Below, in pieces: positions 17,309-26,590 of a stretch of 64,000 nt of DNA (positions are counted from its first letter, which is position 1; each line of letters begins with the position of its first letter). This DNA is from Bacteroidota bacterium. Lineage in GTDB: Bacteria; Bacteroidota; Bacteroidia; Cytophagales; Cytophagaceae. Made by a program: the position numbers and the translations under genes. The DNA lies in NCBI GenBank assembly GCA_023458555.1, contig JAEWYS010000001.1:1-64000 (forward strand). Reading direction: 5' to 3'. The notes under the pieces are model-generated. The model had not been told where the DNA came from. It saw nothing but the letters and a program-made list of their open reading frames with translations, and did not search any database.

Positions 17309-17965
17309 TTAACCGTTCACTTTTTTATGATCAGCAAGAAACTTTTCCAGGCCGATATCGGTAAGAGGGTGCTTTAGCAATCCTGTTATTACAGACAACG
17401 GGCAGGTTGCTACATCGGCTCCGGCTTCAGCACACTGGATTAAATGCGGTACGTGTCTGACAGAAGCAGCCAGTACCTGGGTTGCATATCCGTATGTCGC
17501 GTAAATTTCAACAATTTGCCCGATCAGATCCATACCGTCATGCCCGATATCATCAAGTCTTCCGATAAAAGGGGATACATAGGTTGCTCCTGCTTTGGCA
17601 GCAAGTAATGCCTGTCCTGCGTTGAATACAAGTGTACAATTCGTCTTTATGCCCCGGTCGCTGAAATAACGGATTGCTTTGACCCCATCCCGGATCATAG
17701 GAACTTTTACGACAATCTTGGGATTAAGCTGGGCAAGCTCTTCTCCTTCACGGACAATTCCTGCAAAGTCTGTTGCGATTACCTCTGCACTTACATCGCC
17801 GTCTACAATATCACAGATAGTCTGATAGTGCTTAAAAACAGCATCATATCCCTTGATACCTTCTTTTGCCATTAGCGAAGGATTGGTAGTGACACCATCC
17901 AGAATACCCAATTCGTGTGCCTCTTTTATCTCATTAAGATTGGCCGTATCAATAAAGAATTTCAT
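17309..17965 (-). CDS. fsa: Fructose-6-phosphate aldolase / transaldolase-like (TalC/FSA type)
   Basis: A 218-residue short transaldolase-family TIM barrel. The N-terminal MKFFIDTANLNEIKEAHELG and TTNPSL motifs are family hallmarks. The Schiff-base lysine is expected in VVKVPM near residue 86, and the TNCTLVFNAGQA and SPFIGRLDDIG segments follow. The enzyme either splits fructose 6-phosphate to dihydroxyacetone and glyceraldehyde 3-phosphate, or acts as a transaldolase in the pentose phosphate pathway. The sequence alone does not decide which. It leads a reverse-strand block with a small protein, ftsE and a glycosyltransferase. Confidence 0.92.
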   Translation of the reverse strand: MKFFIDTANLNEIKEAHELGILDGVTTNPSLMAKEGIKGYDAVFKHYQTICDIVDGDVSAEVIATDFAGIVREGEELAQLNPKIVVKVPMIRDGVKAIRYFSDRGIKTNCTLVFNAGQALLAAKAGATYVSPFIGRLDDIGHDGMDLIGQIVEIYATYGYATQVLAASVRHVPHLIQCAEAGADVATCPLSVITGLLKHPLTDIGLEKFLADHKKVNG

Positions 17966-18064
17966 TTAAAATAATATGGTAAGAGCGTTTTAATACTACA
18001 TTATAAAAATACGGAGAGGAATATACAAGATTATCCTGTAATAAATCTTATATAAATAAAAAAA

Positions 18065-18154
18065 GGCAAATCAAATATCGCACCGCTCAACCACCTACCC
18101 TTGCTTCCTTCCGGACCTGGGGGATTCAGCAGGAGCTGGTCGTACTGATTTGCC
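18065..18154 (-). ncRNA. ffs: Small bacterial SRP RNA (4.5S type)
   Basis: On the reverse strand a 90-base RNA begins GGCAAATCA and ends TGATTTGCC, so its ends pair. The middle carries the highly conserved SRP domain IV: GGTCCGGAAGGAAGCA and, after it, AGGGTAGG, including the GGAA tetraloop and the asymmetric loop that bind Ffh. A T-run follows the 3' end directly (TTTTTTT), which acts as terminator. A matching promoter lies just upstream. The RNA pairs with Ffh to target membrane proteins co-translationally. The exact ends are estimated from the terminal stem. Confidence 0.93.
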
Positions 18155-18158
18155 GGTA

Positions 18159-18188
18159 CAAAGATACTCAAATGTTTATTCAAACAAA
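18159..18188 (-). promoter_or_regulatory. Promoter of the SRP RNA gene
   Basis: Read on the reverse strand, TTTG (18188-18185) is followed, after 18 bases, by TATCTTTG (18166-18159). Both boxes match the Bacteroidota consensus. The last base lies only five bases before the predicted RNA 5' end at 18154, as expected for transcription start. Confidence 0.8.
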
Positions 18189-18314
18189 ATATGCCAGTGC
18201 AATTTTTACTAAATAGCTGCTATATTTTTGCTCCGACCGGGAGGTGGCTGGCAACTGCCTGGATAGAGTCTGTATCGACTTTGTGCTGCAATGACTGGCA
18301 TATCACAGGTGTAG

Positions 18315-18345
18315 CTTGTTTCATGGCAGTATTTTAGTACTTTTG
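18315..18345 (+). promoter_or_regulatory. Promoter of the dCMP deaminase gene
   Basis: CTTG at 18315-18318 is followed, after 19 bases, by TACTTTTG at 18338-18345, an exact TAnnTTTG box. The start codon at 18366 lies 20 bases downstream. The region between the SRP RNA and this gene thus holds two divergent promoters and nothing else I can recognise. Confidence 0.7.
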
Positions 18346-18365
18346 TTATCAAAGAGCGGAGTTAA

Positions 18366-18845
18366 ATGAAGCCTCAGTTTGACGATATTTTTATGGAACT
18401 TGCTGTGAATCTTGCCAACAGATCACACTGTATTAAAAGGCATGTAGGAGCAGTACTGACAAAAGACACACGCATTATATCCATCGGATATAACGGCCCG
18501 CCGGCCAATACGCATAACTGTGATGAAGAGTGGCCTGAAACCGGCTGCCCGACTGACTCGAACGGAAGCTGCAGTCTGGCTTTGCACGCGGAACAAAATG
18601 CAATTATATATGCAGTTAAGAACGGCACGAGCATACAGGGGGCAACTATGTATGTTACTTTATCGCCATGTCTTCCGTGTGCCAGAATAATTTATAGCGT
18701 TGGAATTAAAAAAGTGGTTTATCTGCATTCATATGCGGAATATAAAGGATATGCATCAGAAGACGGGCTGGATTTTCTTGCAAAATTCGGAGTGGAGGTC
18801 GAAAAGTATGCCGGAAAGCTTCCGGCTGGTCATTCGGTCAGATAA
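18366..18845 (+). CDS. dCMP deaminase family zinc protein
   Basis: A 159-residue cytidine/deoxycytidylate deaminase-fold protein. The zinc site is complete: LHAEQNAI (His and catalytic Glu, near 77) and LSPCLPCARII (two Cys, near 102). A Cys-containing insertion before the HAE (THNCDEEW...CPTD) is typical of dCMP deaminases of the ComEB type. The likely reaction is dCMP to dUMP, feeding dTMP synthesis. It has its own promoter. The last eight bases overlap the end of the convergent murB gene. Confidence 0.88.
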   Translation: MKPQFDDIFMELAVNLANRSHCIKRHVGAVLTKDTRIISIGYNGPPANTHNCDEEWPETGCPTDSNGSCSLALHAEQNAIIYAVKNGTSIQGATMYVTLSPCLPCARIIYSVGIKKVVYLHSYAEYKGYASEDGLDFLAKFGVEVEKYAGKLPAGHSVR

Positions 18846-19854
18846 TGTTAACTTCTGTTTCCAGTTCTATTCCGAACTTATCCCATACAGACTGCTGAAT
18901 TTCCTCGGAGAGTTTTTTTATTTCCATTCCGGTTGCATTGCCATAGTTAACAAGAACAAGTGCCTGATCTTTGTGAACTCCTGCTTGTCCGATTACTTTC
19001 CCTTTCCAGCCGCATTGCTCGTTGAGCCAGCCGGCAGGAATTTTTATAAGACCATTGCCTGAGGGAAAATAAGGAATTGAAGGATAGCTGATCTGAAGAG
19101 AATCGAATTTTTCTTTTGAGATTTCCGGGTTTTTGAAGAAGCTACCAGCGTTGCCTATTTTTCGGGGATCGGGTAGCTTGCTCTGGCGAATTGAAATAAC
19201 AGCCTGGCTTACCGAAGCAATGGTAGGTTGTATGATATTCATCGCTGTCAGGGTAGAGGCAATAGCGCCATAACTGGTGTTAAGTTGTGCGTTTTTTTGC
19301 AGTCGTAAGGCAACCCGGGTTATTACATACTGATTTTTAAGCTGGTTTTTGAAAATACTGTTACGGTATCCGAAGTTACATTCAGCCTTTGTAAATCGCC
19401 TGAGAGTGCCATCCTGTATGTTTACGGCTTCCAGATATTCGAATGAATCTTTAAACTCCACACCATAGGCTCCGATATTCTGGATGGGAGCAGCACCAAC
19501 TGTACCTGGTATGAGTGACAGATTTTCGATGCCGCCCAATCCCTGGTGGATGGTATATACAACAAGGGCGTGCCATTGCTCGCCTGCGCCTGCTTTTATG
19601 ATCGCATAATGCTCATTGTTTTCTTCGGTTTCGATACCCTTTATTGAATTGTGCAGAACCAGTCCATTGAAGTTCCCGGTAAACAGAATATTGCTTCCGC
19701 CGCCCAAAATTAAAACCGGAAGCTGGTGCTGTTTTGCATACAACAGCAAATCGGTTAATTCCTTTTCTGAGGAGAAAACGGCAAAGAAGCGCGCTGATAC
19801 ATCAATACCAAACGTATTATATTTCTTCAGACTTGTATTTTCGTTTATAAGCAT
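18838..19854 (-). CDS. murB: UDP-N-acetylenolpyruvoylglucosamine reductase
   Basis: A 338-residue FAD-dependent enzyme that reduces UDP-GlcNAc-enolpyruvate to UDP-MurNAc with NADPH in peptidoglycan synthesis. FAD-binding marks include ILGGGSNILF near 48, IPGTVGAAPIQNIGAYG near 115, and FGYRNSIFK near 165. The proton-donating serine is expected in NAGSFFKNP, and AGWLNEQCGWKG with KDQALVLVNYGNATG close the substrate domain. The length and layout fit type I MurB (E. coli-like). It lies 42 bases downstream of the sodium:solute symporter gene on the same strand. Confidence 0.96.
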   Translation of the reverse strand: MLINENTSLKKYNTFGIDVSARFFAVFSSEKELTDLLLYAKQHQLPVLILGGGSNILFTGNFNGLVLHNSIKGIETEENNEHYAIIKAGAGEQWHALVVYTIHQGLGGIENLSLIPGTVGAAPIQNIGAYGVEFKDSFEYLEAVNIQDGTLRRFTKAECNFGYRNSIFKNQLKNQYVITRVALRLQKNAQLNTSYGAIASTLTAMNIIQPTIASVSQAVISIRQSKLPDPRKIGNAGSFFKNPEISKEKFDSLQISYPSIPYFPSGNGLIKIPAGWLNEQCGWKGKVIGQAGVHKDQALVLVNYGNATGMEIKKLSEEIQQSVWDKFGIELETEVNII

Positions 19855-19896
19855 TACGACGTTAATCCCTGTTAATTCAACAATATGAGGTGCATT

Positions 19897-21705
19897 TTAA
19901 TCCTCAAAGATTTTAACTTTGCCCGATGCATATATCAGTACAAGGCCGCCTGTTATGGCTATTGAAAGATAGATCAGAAAATCGGTCCATTCCTGAAAGA
20001 TTAATTTTCCAAACATGAAAAGTACCGAATAGGTCATGATGATGGAAGCCAGCCAGCATATCCAGAGCATGATAAAGCTTCCTTCCGGTTTGGGCATATT
20101 CAGTTTTTTTCTGATTGGCTCCCATGCCCCCATAGGATGGATTTTATTGTAAAAAACAGATAAAGTATTTGTATTGGTCGGGGAAGTCATGAATGTAACA
20201 GCCACCCAGGCTACAGTTGTTATTGCAATAATTGCAAAAAAAGTATTAGGGCCGGAAAGAAGCCATTGGTTTACTGAAAATAAAAGCGATCCGGGATCGG
20301 ATGCCTGTGGTACGTATTTCCGAAAAAGAGCAATCAGGATAAGGGTAAGGATGGGTGCAACGGAAGCAGTTATCTCGCTCCATGCATTAATTCTCCACCA
20401 GTACCAGCGTAGTATGAGGACGAGTCCCAGCCCGGCGCTGGCCTGCAGCAGAAAATACCATGCCCCGGAAATGCTGTTTATCTGGGTTGTCACGAGCAAA
20501 GAAAAAGCCATCATAACAACTGTGGCAATACGTGAAACTGTTACCAGCTTTTTATCCGTTGCTTGCGAATTTATAAAACGGCTATAAAAGTCATTGACAA
20601 GATAACTGGCTCCCCAGTTTAATTGCGTGGAAATCGTACTCATGTATGCCGAGAAAAAAGCAATAAGCAGTAGTCCCCGGAGACCATCGGGCAGGAAATC
20701 TCTCATGGCAAAGATAAAACCGAGTCTTTTCTCTGATGCAGGCAGATCAGGATAGAGAATCAGAGCGGCTAATCCTACCAGAATCCAGGGCCAGGGTCTG
20801 AATGCATAATGAACTATCTGAAAGAATAATGTGGCAAGTATGGCATGCTTTTCATTTTTTGTGCTCATCATCCTTTGTGCAATATAGCCTCCTCCGCCGG
20901 GTTCCGCTCCGGGATACCAGCTTGCCCACCATTGGAATGCCACAAAAGAAACAAACGTAGCTATGCTCAGAGTCAGGGTTGTACCCAGGCTGGCTGCATC
21001 TACTGTCTGAATTTTGGGAAAATACTGAATAGACCAGCCGGGAAGCTTGGCTTTGAGCCCGGAGATTCCTCCGATCTCAGGAGCATTAACTACCACTATA
21101 GCCAGCATTATACATCCGGCCATTGCAATAAAAAATTGTAAAAAATCGGTGACTGCTACCCCAAGCAAGCCTGCCAGAGAAGAATAAATGAGGGTAATAA
21201 TCATGGCGATCCCTATATAAAGCAGCGATTCCTGCGGACTGATATTAAAGAAGACTTCAAGAATACTCATTAGAGCAAGATTTACCCAGGCAATAACAAT
21301 GGCATTCATAAACAGTCCCAGATAGATGGAGCGAAAGCCTCTGAGAAAAGCAGCTGGCTTGCCTGAATACCGTAATTCAATAAATTCAATATCTGTCAAT
21401 ATATTGGCTCGCCGCCACAGCTTCGAAAAAAAGAAAACGGTTAGCATCCCGCCTAGGAGAGCGTTCCACCATAGCCAGTTTCCGGCAATCCCATTTTGAG
21501 CTACGAGTTCTGCCACAGCGAGAGGAGTATCGGCAGCAAAAGTCGTGGCAACCATGGAAACACCTGCAAGCCACCAGCTCATATTTCTTCCGCCAAGAAA
21601 GAAATTGGTGATATTTTTTCCGGCACGTTTGGTGAAATATATACCGATAAGCAGTGATATCAGAAAAAATGCAAAAATGATAATCCAGTCAATCGTCGCA
21701 AGCAT
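19897..21705 (-). CDS. Sodium:solute symporter family transporter
   Basis: A 602-residue inner-membrane protein of the SSS family (LeuT fold), with about 14 hydrophobic helices. The start has the typical DWIIIFAFFLISLLIGIYF helix and FFLGGRNMSWWLAG, where the GGR segment is conserved in this family. The helix after it, STFAADTP-like (VATTFAADTPLAVAELVA), and the SIATFVSF stretch fit the sodium site region. The substrate (sugar, sialic acid, amino acid or other) cannot be told. The gene lies upstream of murB on the same strand. Confidence 0.88.
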   Translation of the reverse strand: MLATIDWIIIFAFFLISLLIGIYFTKRAGKNITNFFLGGRNMSWWLAGVSMVATTFAADTPLAVAELVAQNGIAGNWLWWNALLGGMLTVFFFSKLWRRANILTDIEFIELRYSGKPAAFLRGFRSIYLGLFMNAIVIAWVNLALMSILEVFFNISPQESLLYIGIAMIITLIYSSLAGLLGVAVTDFLQFFIAMAGCIMLAIVVVNAPEIGGISGLKAKLPGWSIQYFPKIQTVDAASLGTTLTLSIATFVSFVAFQWWASWYPGAEPGGGGYIAQRMMSTKNEKHAILATLFFQIVHYAFRPWPWILVGLAALILYPDLPASEKRLGFIFAMRDFLPDGLRGLLLIAFFSAYMSTISTQLNWGASYLVNDFYSRFINSQATDKKLVTVSRIATVVMMAFSLLVTTQINSISGAWYFLLQASAGLGLVLILRWYWWRINAWSEITASVAPILTLILIALFRKYVPQASDPGSLLFSVNQWLLSGPNTFFAIIAITTVAWVAVTFMTSPTNTNTLSVFYNKIHPMGAWEPIRKKLNMPKPEGSFIMLWICWLASIIMTYSVLFMFGKLIFQEWTDFLIYLSIAITGGLVLIYASGKVKIFED

Positions 21706-22166
21706 ATAATATTATTCGGGTGTGATTGATTTTGTATGTATATTTTGAAATTAGAAAAATAACCTGATCCGCAATTAAACCGGCAGAACTTTTTCTCTAT
21801 ACCAGGTCTCCAGAAATTTAGTTGTGATATAAAATGTAAATGTAATATTTTTTCGTAAAAAAGAGTATTTATGAAAAAAAGCTCTGATAATTCAGCCTTG
21901 TTATGGGCGGCTGCTTTCATGAAAAGCTTAGGGTATTAATCCTTTTTATACAATTTTTACAAAATTTTTCAATGCATTGACTTCTTATATGTTAAAAAAA
22001 TACAATTTTTGACATTTTAATAACATAATTTAAAACCATTCTAAATTACTTATTTTTTATCGATAAATAACTTATTATTAGTATAGTTATGCCTTTTTTT
22101 GCAACGTTAGCCCGAATTATGAAAAAATCTATGCAAAAACATATTTGAATAATTCCGATCGCGTAT
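21706..22166. other. AT-rich intergenic region upstream of the act operon
   Basis: Nearly 490 bases separate the reverse symporter gene from actA. The stretch is strongly AT-rich with long A and T runs, especially 21930-22140. I see no ORF or RNA gene of note. Apart from the actA promoter at its right end, any control sites are not recognisable. Its length before a major respiratory operon makes regulatory content plausible. Confidence 0.5.
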
Positions 22167-22174
22167 TAGATTTG
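22144..22174 (+). promoter_or_regulatory. Promoter of the act/cox respiratory operon (TTTG-N19-TAGATTTG)
   Basis: TTTG at 22144-22147 and TAGATTTG at 22167-22174 are 19 bases apart, matching the Bacteroidota consensus fully. The expected transcription start lies near 22180, about 12 bases before the ATG at 22192, which supports that start codon. No comparable promoter was seen within the following 16 genes. Confidence 0.78.
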
Positions 22175-22191
22175 CGAGACTTTTAAAAATC

Positions 22192-23454
22192 ATGAGCCTG
22201 AATAAGGAAAAAACAAACTTCAACATGTTTCTGAACATATCTGTAAAGCGCTGGTCGCTTGCTCTTTTACTCCTATTCATTTCAAGTACAGTATTATTCG
22301 CACAGGATGATAAGAAAGCTGCCGTTGATGGAGATCCCGCTCTGGGCGAGAGTCTTTTCAAGCAGAACTGTTTTCAGTGTCATACTGCCAACAAGGACAA
22401 GGTAGGGCCTGCTCTGAAAGGTATTACCAAAAGAAGAAAGATGCCCTGGATTATTGACTTTGTGCATAATTCACAAAAGGTCATCAAAAGCGGAGATCCA
22501 TATGCCGTAGCGTTATACGATAAGTTTAACAAGGCGGAAATGCCTCCGTTTTCGTTTTTAGAAGAAGCCGATATCAAAAACATTATTGCCTATGTAGAAA
22601 CAGTGGAAGATGCTCCTGCCAAGGCTGATCCTGTTCCAGGTCTTGATGGTGCGCAGGCTTCCTCTGGTGGGGGTGAGTACTCTACGGCAATTTTATCGCT
22701 CATTATTGTAGTGCTTATATTGGTATTGCTGATGCTGGTTGTCTTCCTTTCAGTAATAAGAAGATATCTGAAGGATAAGGAAGATACACTTGATGAAGGT
22801 GGTAAATATCTCGTAAATCAGAAGTTTGATATAACAGCCGTATTAAAAAGCAAAGGCTTTATCACAGTTGTTACGCTTATTTTTCTTGCTGTGGGTGTCA
22901 GAAGCTGCTGGACAGGATTGCTTTCCATAGGAGTTGAGCAGAACTATGCTCCGAAGCAGCCGATTCCATTTTCTCATAAGCAGCACGTTGGTGAATATAA
23001 CATTGACTGCGGTTACTGTCATACCGGTGTTTACAAAGGAAAGCAGGCTGGTATTCCTTCTGTTAACATATGTATGAACTGTCATAGCAGCATTAAGAAG
23101 GGGCCTAGATTCGGAGAAGAGGCCATCAAGCAGATTGTTGCTGCCTGGGAAAGCAATACTCCGATTAAGTGGGTGAGAGTTCACAATCTGCCTGATCTGG
23201 CATATTTCAATCACTCTCAGCATACTGTAGTAGGAAATGTTCAGTGTGAAACCTGCCATGGTCCGATAGGGGAAATGGAAGTAGTTAAACAATACTCTCC
23301 TCTGACTATGGGCTGGTGTATTAACTGCCATAGAGAGACAGCAGTAAATGGTAAAGACAACGAATACTATGACAAGTTGTTTGCGATTCACAATGGTCAG
23401 AAGCTGACTGTTGCTGAAATCGGTGGACTTGAGTGTTCAAAATGTCACTATTAA
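22192..23454 (+). CDS. actA: Alternative complex III subunit ActA, fused with a mono-heme cytochrome c domain
   Basis: A 420-residue membrane-anchored multiheme cytochrome. An N-terminal signal helix (about 18-37) leads into a mono-heme cytochrome c domain with CFQCH at 60-64. A transmembrane helix (about 165-190) and a second (about 225-240) follow. Then come five more heme sites: CGYCH (273), CMNCH (294), CETCH (352), CINCH (376) and CSKCH (415), the last one residue from the C-terminus. The pentaheme part is the ActA subunit of alternative complex III, which oxidises quinol. The extra N-terminal heme could pass electrons to the oxidase. It is the first gene of the operon. A later in-frame ATG at 22225 is possible, but the promoter position supports 22192. 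Confidence 0.93.
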   Translation: MSLNKEKTNFNMFLNISVKRWSLALLLLFISSTVLFAQDDKKAAVDGDPALGESLFKQNCFQCHTANKDKVGPALKGITKRRKMPWIIDFVHNSQKVIKSGDPYAVALYDKFNKAEMPPFSFLEEADIKNIIAYVETVEDAPAKADPVPGLDGAQASSGGGEYSTAILSLIIVVLILVLLMLVVFLSVIRRYLKDKEDTLDEGGKYLVNQKFDITAVLKSKGFITVVTLIFLAVGVRSCWTGLLSIGVEQNYAPKQPIPFSHKQHVGEYNIDCGYCHTGVYKGKQAGIPSVNICMNCHSSIKKGPRFGEEAIKQIVAAWESNTPIKWVRVHNLPDLAYFNHSQHTVVGNVQCETCHGPIGEMEVVKQYSPLTMGWCINCHRETAVNGKDNEYYDKLFAIHNGQKLTVAEIGGLECSKCHY

Positions 23455-23489
23455 TTTAAGAAAATCTGGGCCTGATACATATATTTAAT

Positions 23490-26400
23490 ATGAAAGACAA
23501 TACAAAGAAATACTGGAAAGGTATTGAAGAACTAAACAACGATCCTGAATTTCTAAAGCATGCCTACAATGAGTTTCCCGAGTATCTGCCGGTGAAAGAA
23601 GCTCATCCTAGCAAGTCATCAGAGGGAGAGGGGACAGGTAGAAGGGACTTTTTGAAATTGCTGGGTTTCGGAATGGCAGCGGTTTCTCTGGCTGCTTGCG
23701 AAGCTCCGGTAAAAAAGGCGATTCCATATCTGAATAAACCGGAAGAAATTGAGCCAGGTATTGCCAACTGGTATGCCAGTTCATATGTAAACGGAAGTGA
23801 CTATTGCAGTGTATTGGTAAAAACCAGGGAAGGACGTCCGATTAAAATTGAGGGAAATACGCTTTCCGGTATTACAAAAGGCGGAACCAATGCAAGAGCT
23901 CAGGCTTCCGTATTGAGCCTATATGATGAAACTAGATTAAAAAACTTCGTTATCAACGGAACAGAGGTAAAAGTAAAAGATAGTAATAAGGAGTATGCTT
24001 CTGTTGATAAGGAAATAGTCCAGGCTCTCAAAGAGGCTGATCGTAAGGGGATAAGAATTGTTTCCCGTTCAGTTTACAGCCCGTCTACATTAAAAGCTAT
24101 TGAGGAATTCAAGTCGGCCTATCCGTCTACGAAACATGTGATGTATGATCCGATTTCCGTATATGCATTGCGTCAGGCAAACCAGATTGCATTCGGAAAG
24201 GCTGTTATACCTTCATATGATTTCAGTAAAGCGAATGTTATTGTCGGATTTAACTGTGACTTCCTTGGTACATGGATTTCTCCTATAGAGTATGCGAAAG
24301 GATACAGTGTTGGAAGAAAAGTAGGGGATAATCGCAGAGAAATGAGCCGTCATTACCAGTTTGAGGCGAATCTCTCAATGACTGGTGCCAATGCGGATTA
24401 CAGAGAACCGGTAAAACCTTCAGACGAAGGACTGTATTTGTCTGCACTTTATTCATTGATCACAGGAAATAAATTGTCTGTTCCTGAGGTTAAAGAATCA
24501 TCCAAATTAAAACTGGCAGCCGAGGATCTGAAAAATGCAAAAGGTAAATCTCTGGTAGTCAGTGGTAGTAATGATCTTCATGTTCAGTTGCTGGTCAATG
24601 AGATAAATGAAGCTTTAGGTAACTACGGTGCTACAATCAATTTAAACAGAGCCTGCAATCTTAAGGCTGGCGATGATACCGCTATAAGTGAATTTGTGAA
24701 AGAGGTGAAGAGCGGAACGCTGGGTGCTGTTATTTTCCTTGATGCCAATCCGGCTTATGATCTTCCCGATGGCGGAGAGTTGGCTGAAGCGTTGAAATCT
24801 GTGGCTGTTCGTATTTCTTTTGCTGAAAAAGCAGATGAAACTGCTGAGCTATGCAACTATCTGTGTCCGGGATACCATTATCTTGAATCCTGGAATGATG
24901 TTGAGCCTTATCAAGGCCATTTCAGCATGGTGCAGCCTACTATTGCTCCGATTTTCAGAGGAACCAGAGCTGCTCAGGAAAGTCTTCTGATCTGGGCCGG
25001 CAACAATACTGAGTTTTACGAATTTATCAAAGCCAACTGGAAATCAAACATACTTGCAGGTGGCAAGTCTTTTGAAGATGTTATTCACGATGGAGTCTAT
25101 GAGCCTAAAGGTGCAGTTTCAGAAAGTACTCCTGGCTTTACTTCATCCATCAGTACCATAGCCTCCAATATTGCTCAAAAAGCCAAAGAATCAGACAAAG
25201 GTCTGCAGCTGGCAGTATATGAAACCGTATCAGTCGGAGACGGAACAATGTCTGCAAACCCTTGGTTGCAGGAATTGCCTGATCCGATTACCAAGGCTAC
25301 CTGGGACAATTATGTTACTGTTCCGATTTCCCTTGCCAATGAATTAAAGATAAAGTCAGGACAGGTTGTTACTGTCAATGCCGGTAAGGCATCGGTGTCT
25401 CTTCCTGTCGTAGTACAGCCAGGCCAGGCAAGAGGTACTGTCGGTATTGCATTGGGCTATGGCAGAAAAAATGCCGGCCCGGCCGGTAAAACGATCGGAG
25501 TAAATGTATATCCTTTTGTGGGAACTGTCGCCGGGTTATTGTCTTACGGAGCATCCAATGTCTCACTGACCCCGACAGAAGGATTTGTGGCAATTGCTAC
25601 CACACAGACTCACAATACGGTTATGGACAGGCAGTCTGTGGTAAAAGAGTCTCTGCTTGGAGAGTTCCAGCAGGATAACTGGATCAAGCCTTATAATCCT
25701 ACCATCCATACATCTAAAGGAGCTGTAGCTCCCGGAGATCCCGCTACTGATTTGTGGTATTCGCATGATAAGCCTAACCATCTCTGGACGATGATGGTAG
25801 ATCTTAACACGTGTATTGGATGTAATGCATGTATTGTAGGATGTAATGCAGAAAACAATGTACCTGTAGTTGGCAGAGAGGAAGTAATCAATAGAAGAGA
25901 AATGCACTGGATGCGGATAGACCGCTATTATTCCAGTGAAATGACTAAAGAAAGAGCTGATCAGGAGGGAGTGGGTTTAGTTGATATGTATGCATTGATG
26001 GAAGATCCGGAAGAGAATCCGGAAGTTGTCTTCCAGCCGATGATGTGTCAGCATTGTAATCACGCGCCTTGCGAAACCGTTTGTCCGGTTGCTGCGACAA
26101 CACATAGTAGTGAAGGTTTGAACCAGATGACTTACAACCGTTGCGTCGGTACCAGATACTGTGCAAACAACTGTCCTTATAAAGTAAGAAGATTTAACTG
26201 GTTCAAGTATTTCGACAACGAACAATTTGATGTCAATACATCAATGAATACAGTGTTGGGCCGAATGGTTCTTAATCCGGATGTAACAGTACGTTCAAGA
26301 GGGGTTATGGAGAAATGCTCATTCTGCGTTCAACGAATTCAGGAAGGTAAATTGCAGGCTAAGAAAGAGAAACGTTCTTTGAAAGATGGAGAAGTTGTTA

Positions 26401-26582
26401 CTGCCTGTGCTTCAGCCTGTCCTACAAATGCTATAACTTTCGGAGATATCAATGATAGAAATTCAGAAGTTTATAAGCAGCTGACTGTCGAAAATTCGAA
26501 AAGAGCCTATACTGTTCTCGAAGAGATCAACACGAGACCGAACGTGTATTACTTAACTAAAATCAGAAACAAAAAAGCTTAA
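23490..26582 (+). CDS. actB: Alternative complex III subunit ActB, molybdopterin-oxidoreductase-like fused with Fe-S protein
   Basis: A 1030-residue protein joining two modules of the complex iron-sulfur molybdoenzyme family. A twin-arginine-type segment GRRDFLKLLG followed by a lipobox-like AAC lies at about residues 50-73. The large middle part (about 80-730) resembles a molybdopterin oxidoreductase catalytic subunit but shows no cofactor-ligand motif. The C-terminal part is a ferredoxin-like subunit with CIGCNACIVGC (about 774), CQHCNHAPCETVC (about 854), CVGTRYCANNC (about 884), CSFC (about 947) and CASACP (about 972). These fit the three 4Fe-4S and one 3Fe-4S clusters known for ActB. It sits at the periplasmic face of ACIII and lies between actA and actC. 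Confidence 0.94.
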   Translation: MKDNTKKYWKGIEELNNDPEFLKHAYNEFPEYLPVKEAHPSKSSEGEGTGRRDFLKLLGFGMAAVSLAACEAPVKKAIPYLNKPEEIEPGIANWYASSYVNGSDYCSVLVKTREGRPIKIEGNTLSGITKGGTNARAQASVLSLYDETRLKNFVINGTEVKVKDSNKEYASVDKEIVQALKEADRKGIRIVSRSVYSPSTLKAIEEFKSAYPSTKHVMYDPISVYALRQANQIAFGKAVIPSYDFSKANVIVGFNCDFLGTWISPIEYAKGYSVGRKVGDNRREMSRHYQFEANLSMTGANADYREPVKPSDEGLYLSALYSLITGNKLSVPEVKESSKLKLAAEDLKNAKGKSLVVSGSNDLHVQLLVNEINEALGNYGATINLNRACNLKAGDDTAISEFVKEVKSGTLGAVIFLDANPAYDLPDGGELAEALKSVAVRISFAEKADETAELCNYLCPGYHYLESWNDVEPYQGHFSMVQPTIAPIFRGTRAAQESLLIWAGNNTEFYEFIKANWKSNILAGGKSFEDVIHDGVYEPKGAVSESTPGFTSSISTIASNIAQKAKESDKGLQLAVYETVSVGDGTMSANPWLQELPDPITKATWDNYVTVPISLANELKIKSGQVVTVNAGKASVSLPVVVQPGQARGTVGIALGYGRKNAGPAGKTIGVNVYPFVGTVAGLLSYGASNVSLTPTEGFVAIATTQTHNTVMDRQSVVKESLLGEFQQDNWIKPYNPTIHTSKGAVAPGDPATDLWYSHDKPNHLWTMMVDLNTCIGCNACIVGCNAENNVPVVGREEVINRREMHWMRIDRYYSSEMTKERADQEGVGLVDMYALMEDPEENPEVVFQPMMCQHCNHAPCETVCPVAATTHSSEGLNQMTYNRCVGTRYCANNCPYKVRRFNWFKYFDNEQFDVNTSMNTVLGRMVLNPDVTVRSRGVMEKCSFCVQRIQEGKLQAKKEKRSLKDGEVVTACASACPTNAITFGDINDRNSEVYKQLTVENSKRAYTVLEEINTRPNVYYLTKIRNKKA

Positions 26583-26590
26583 TACAAGGT

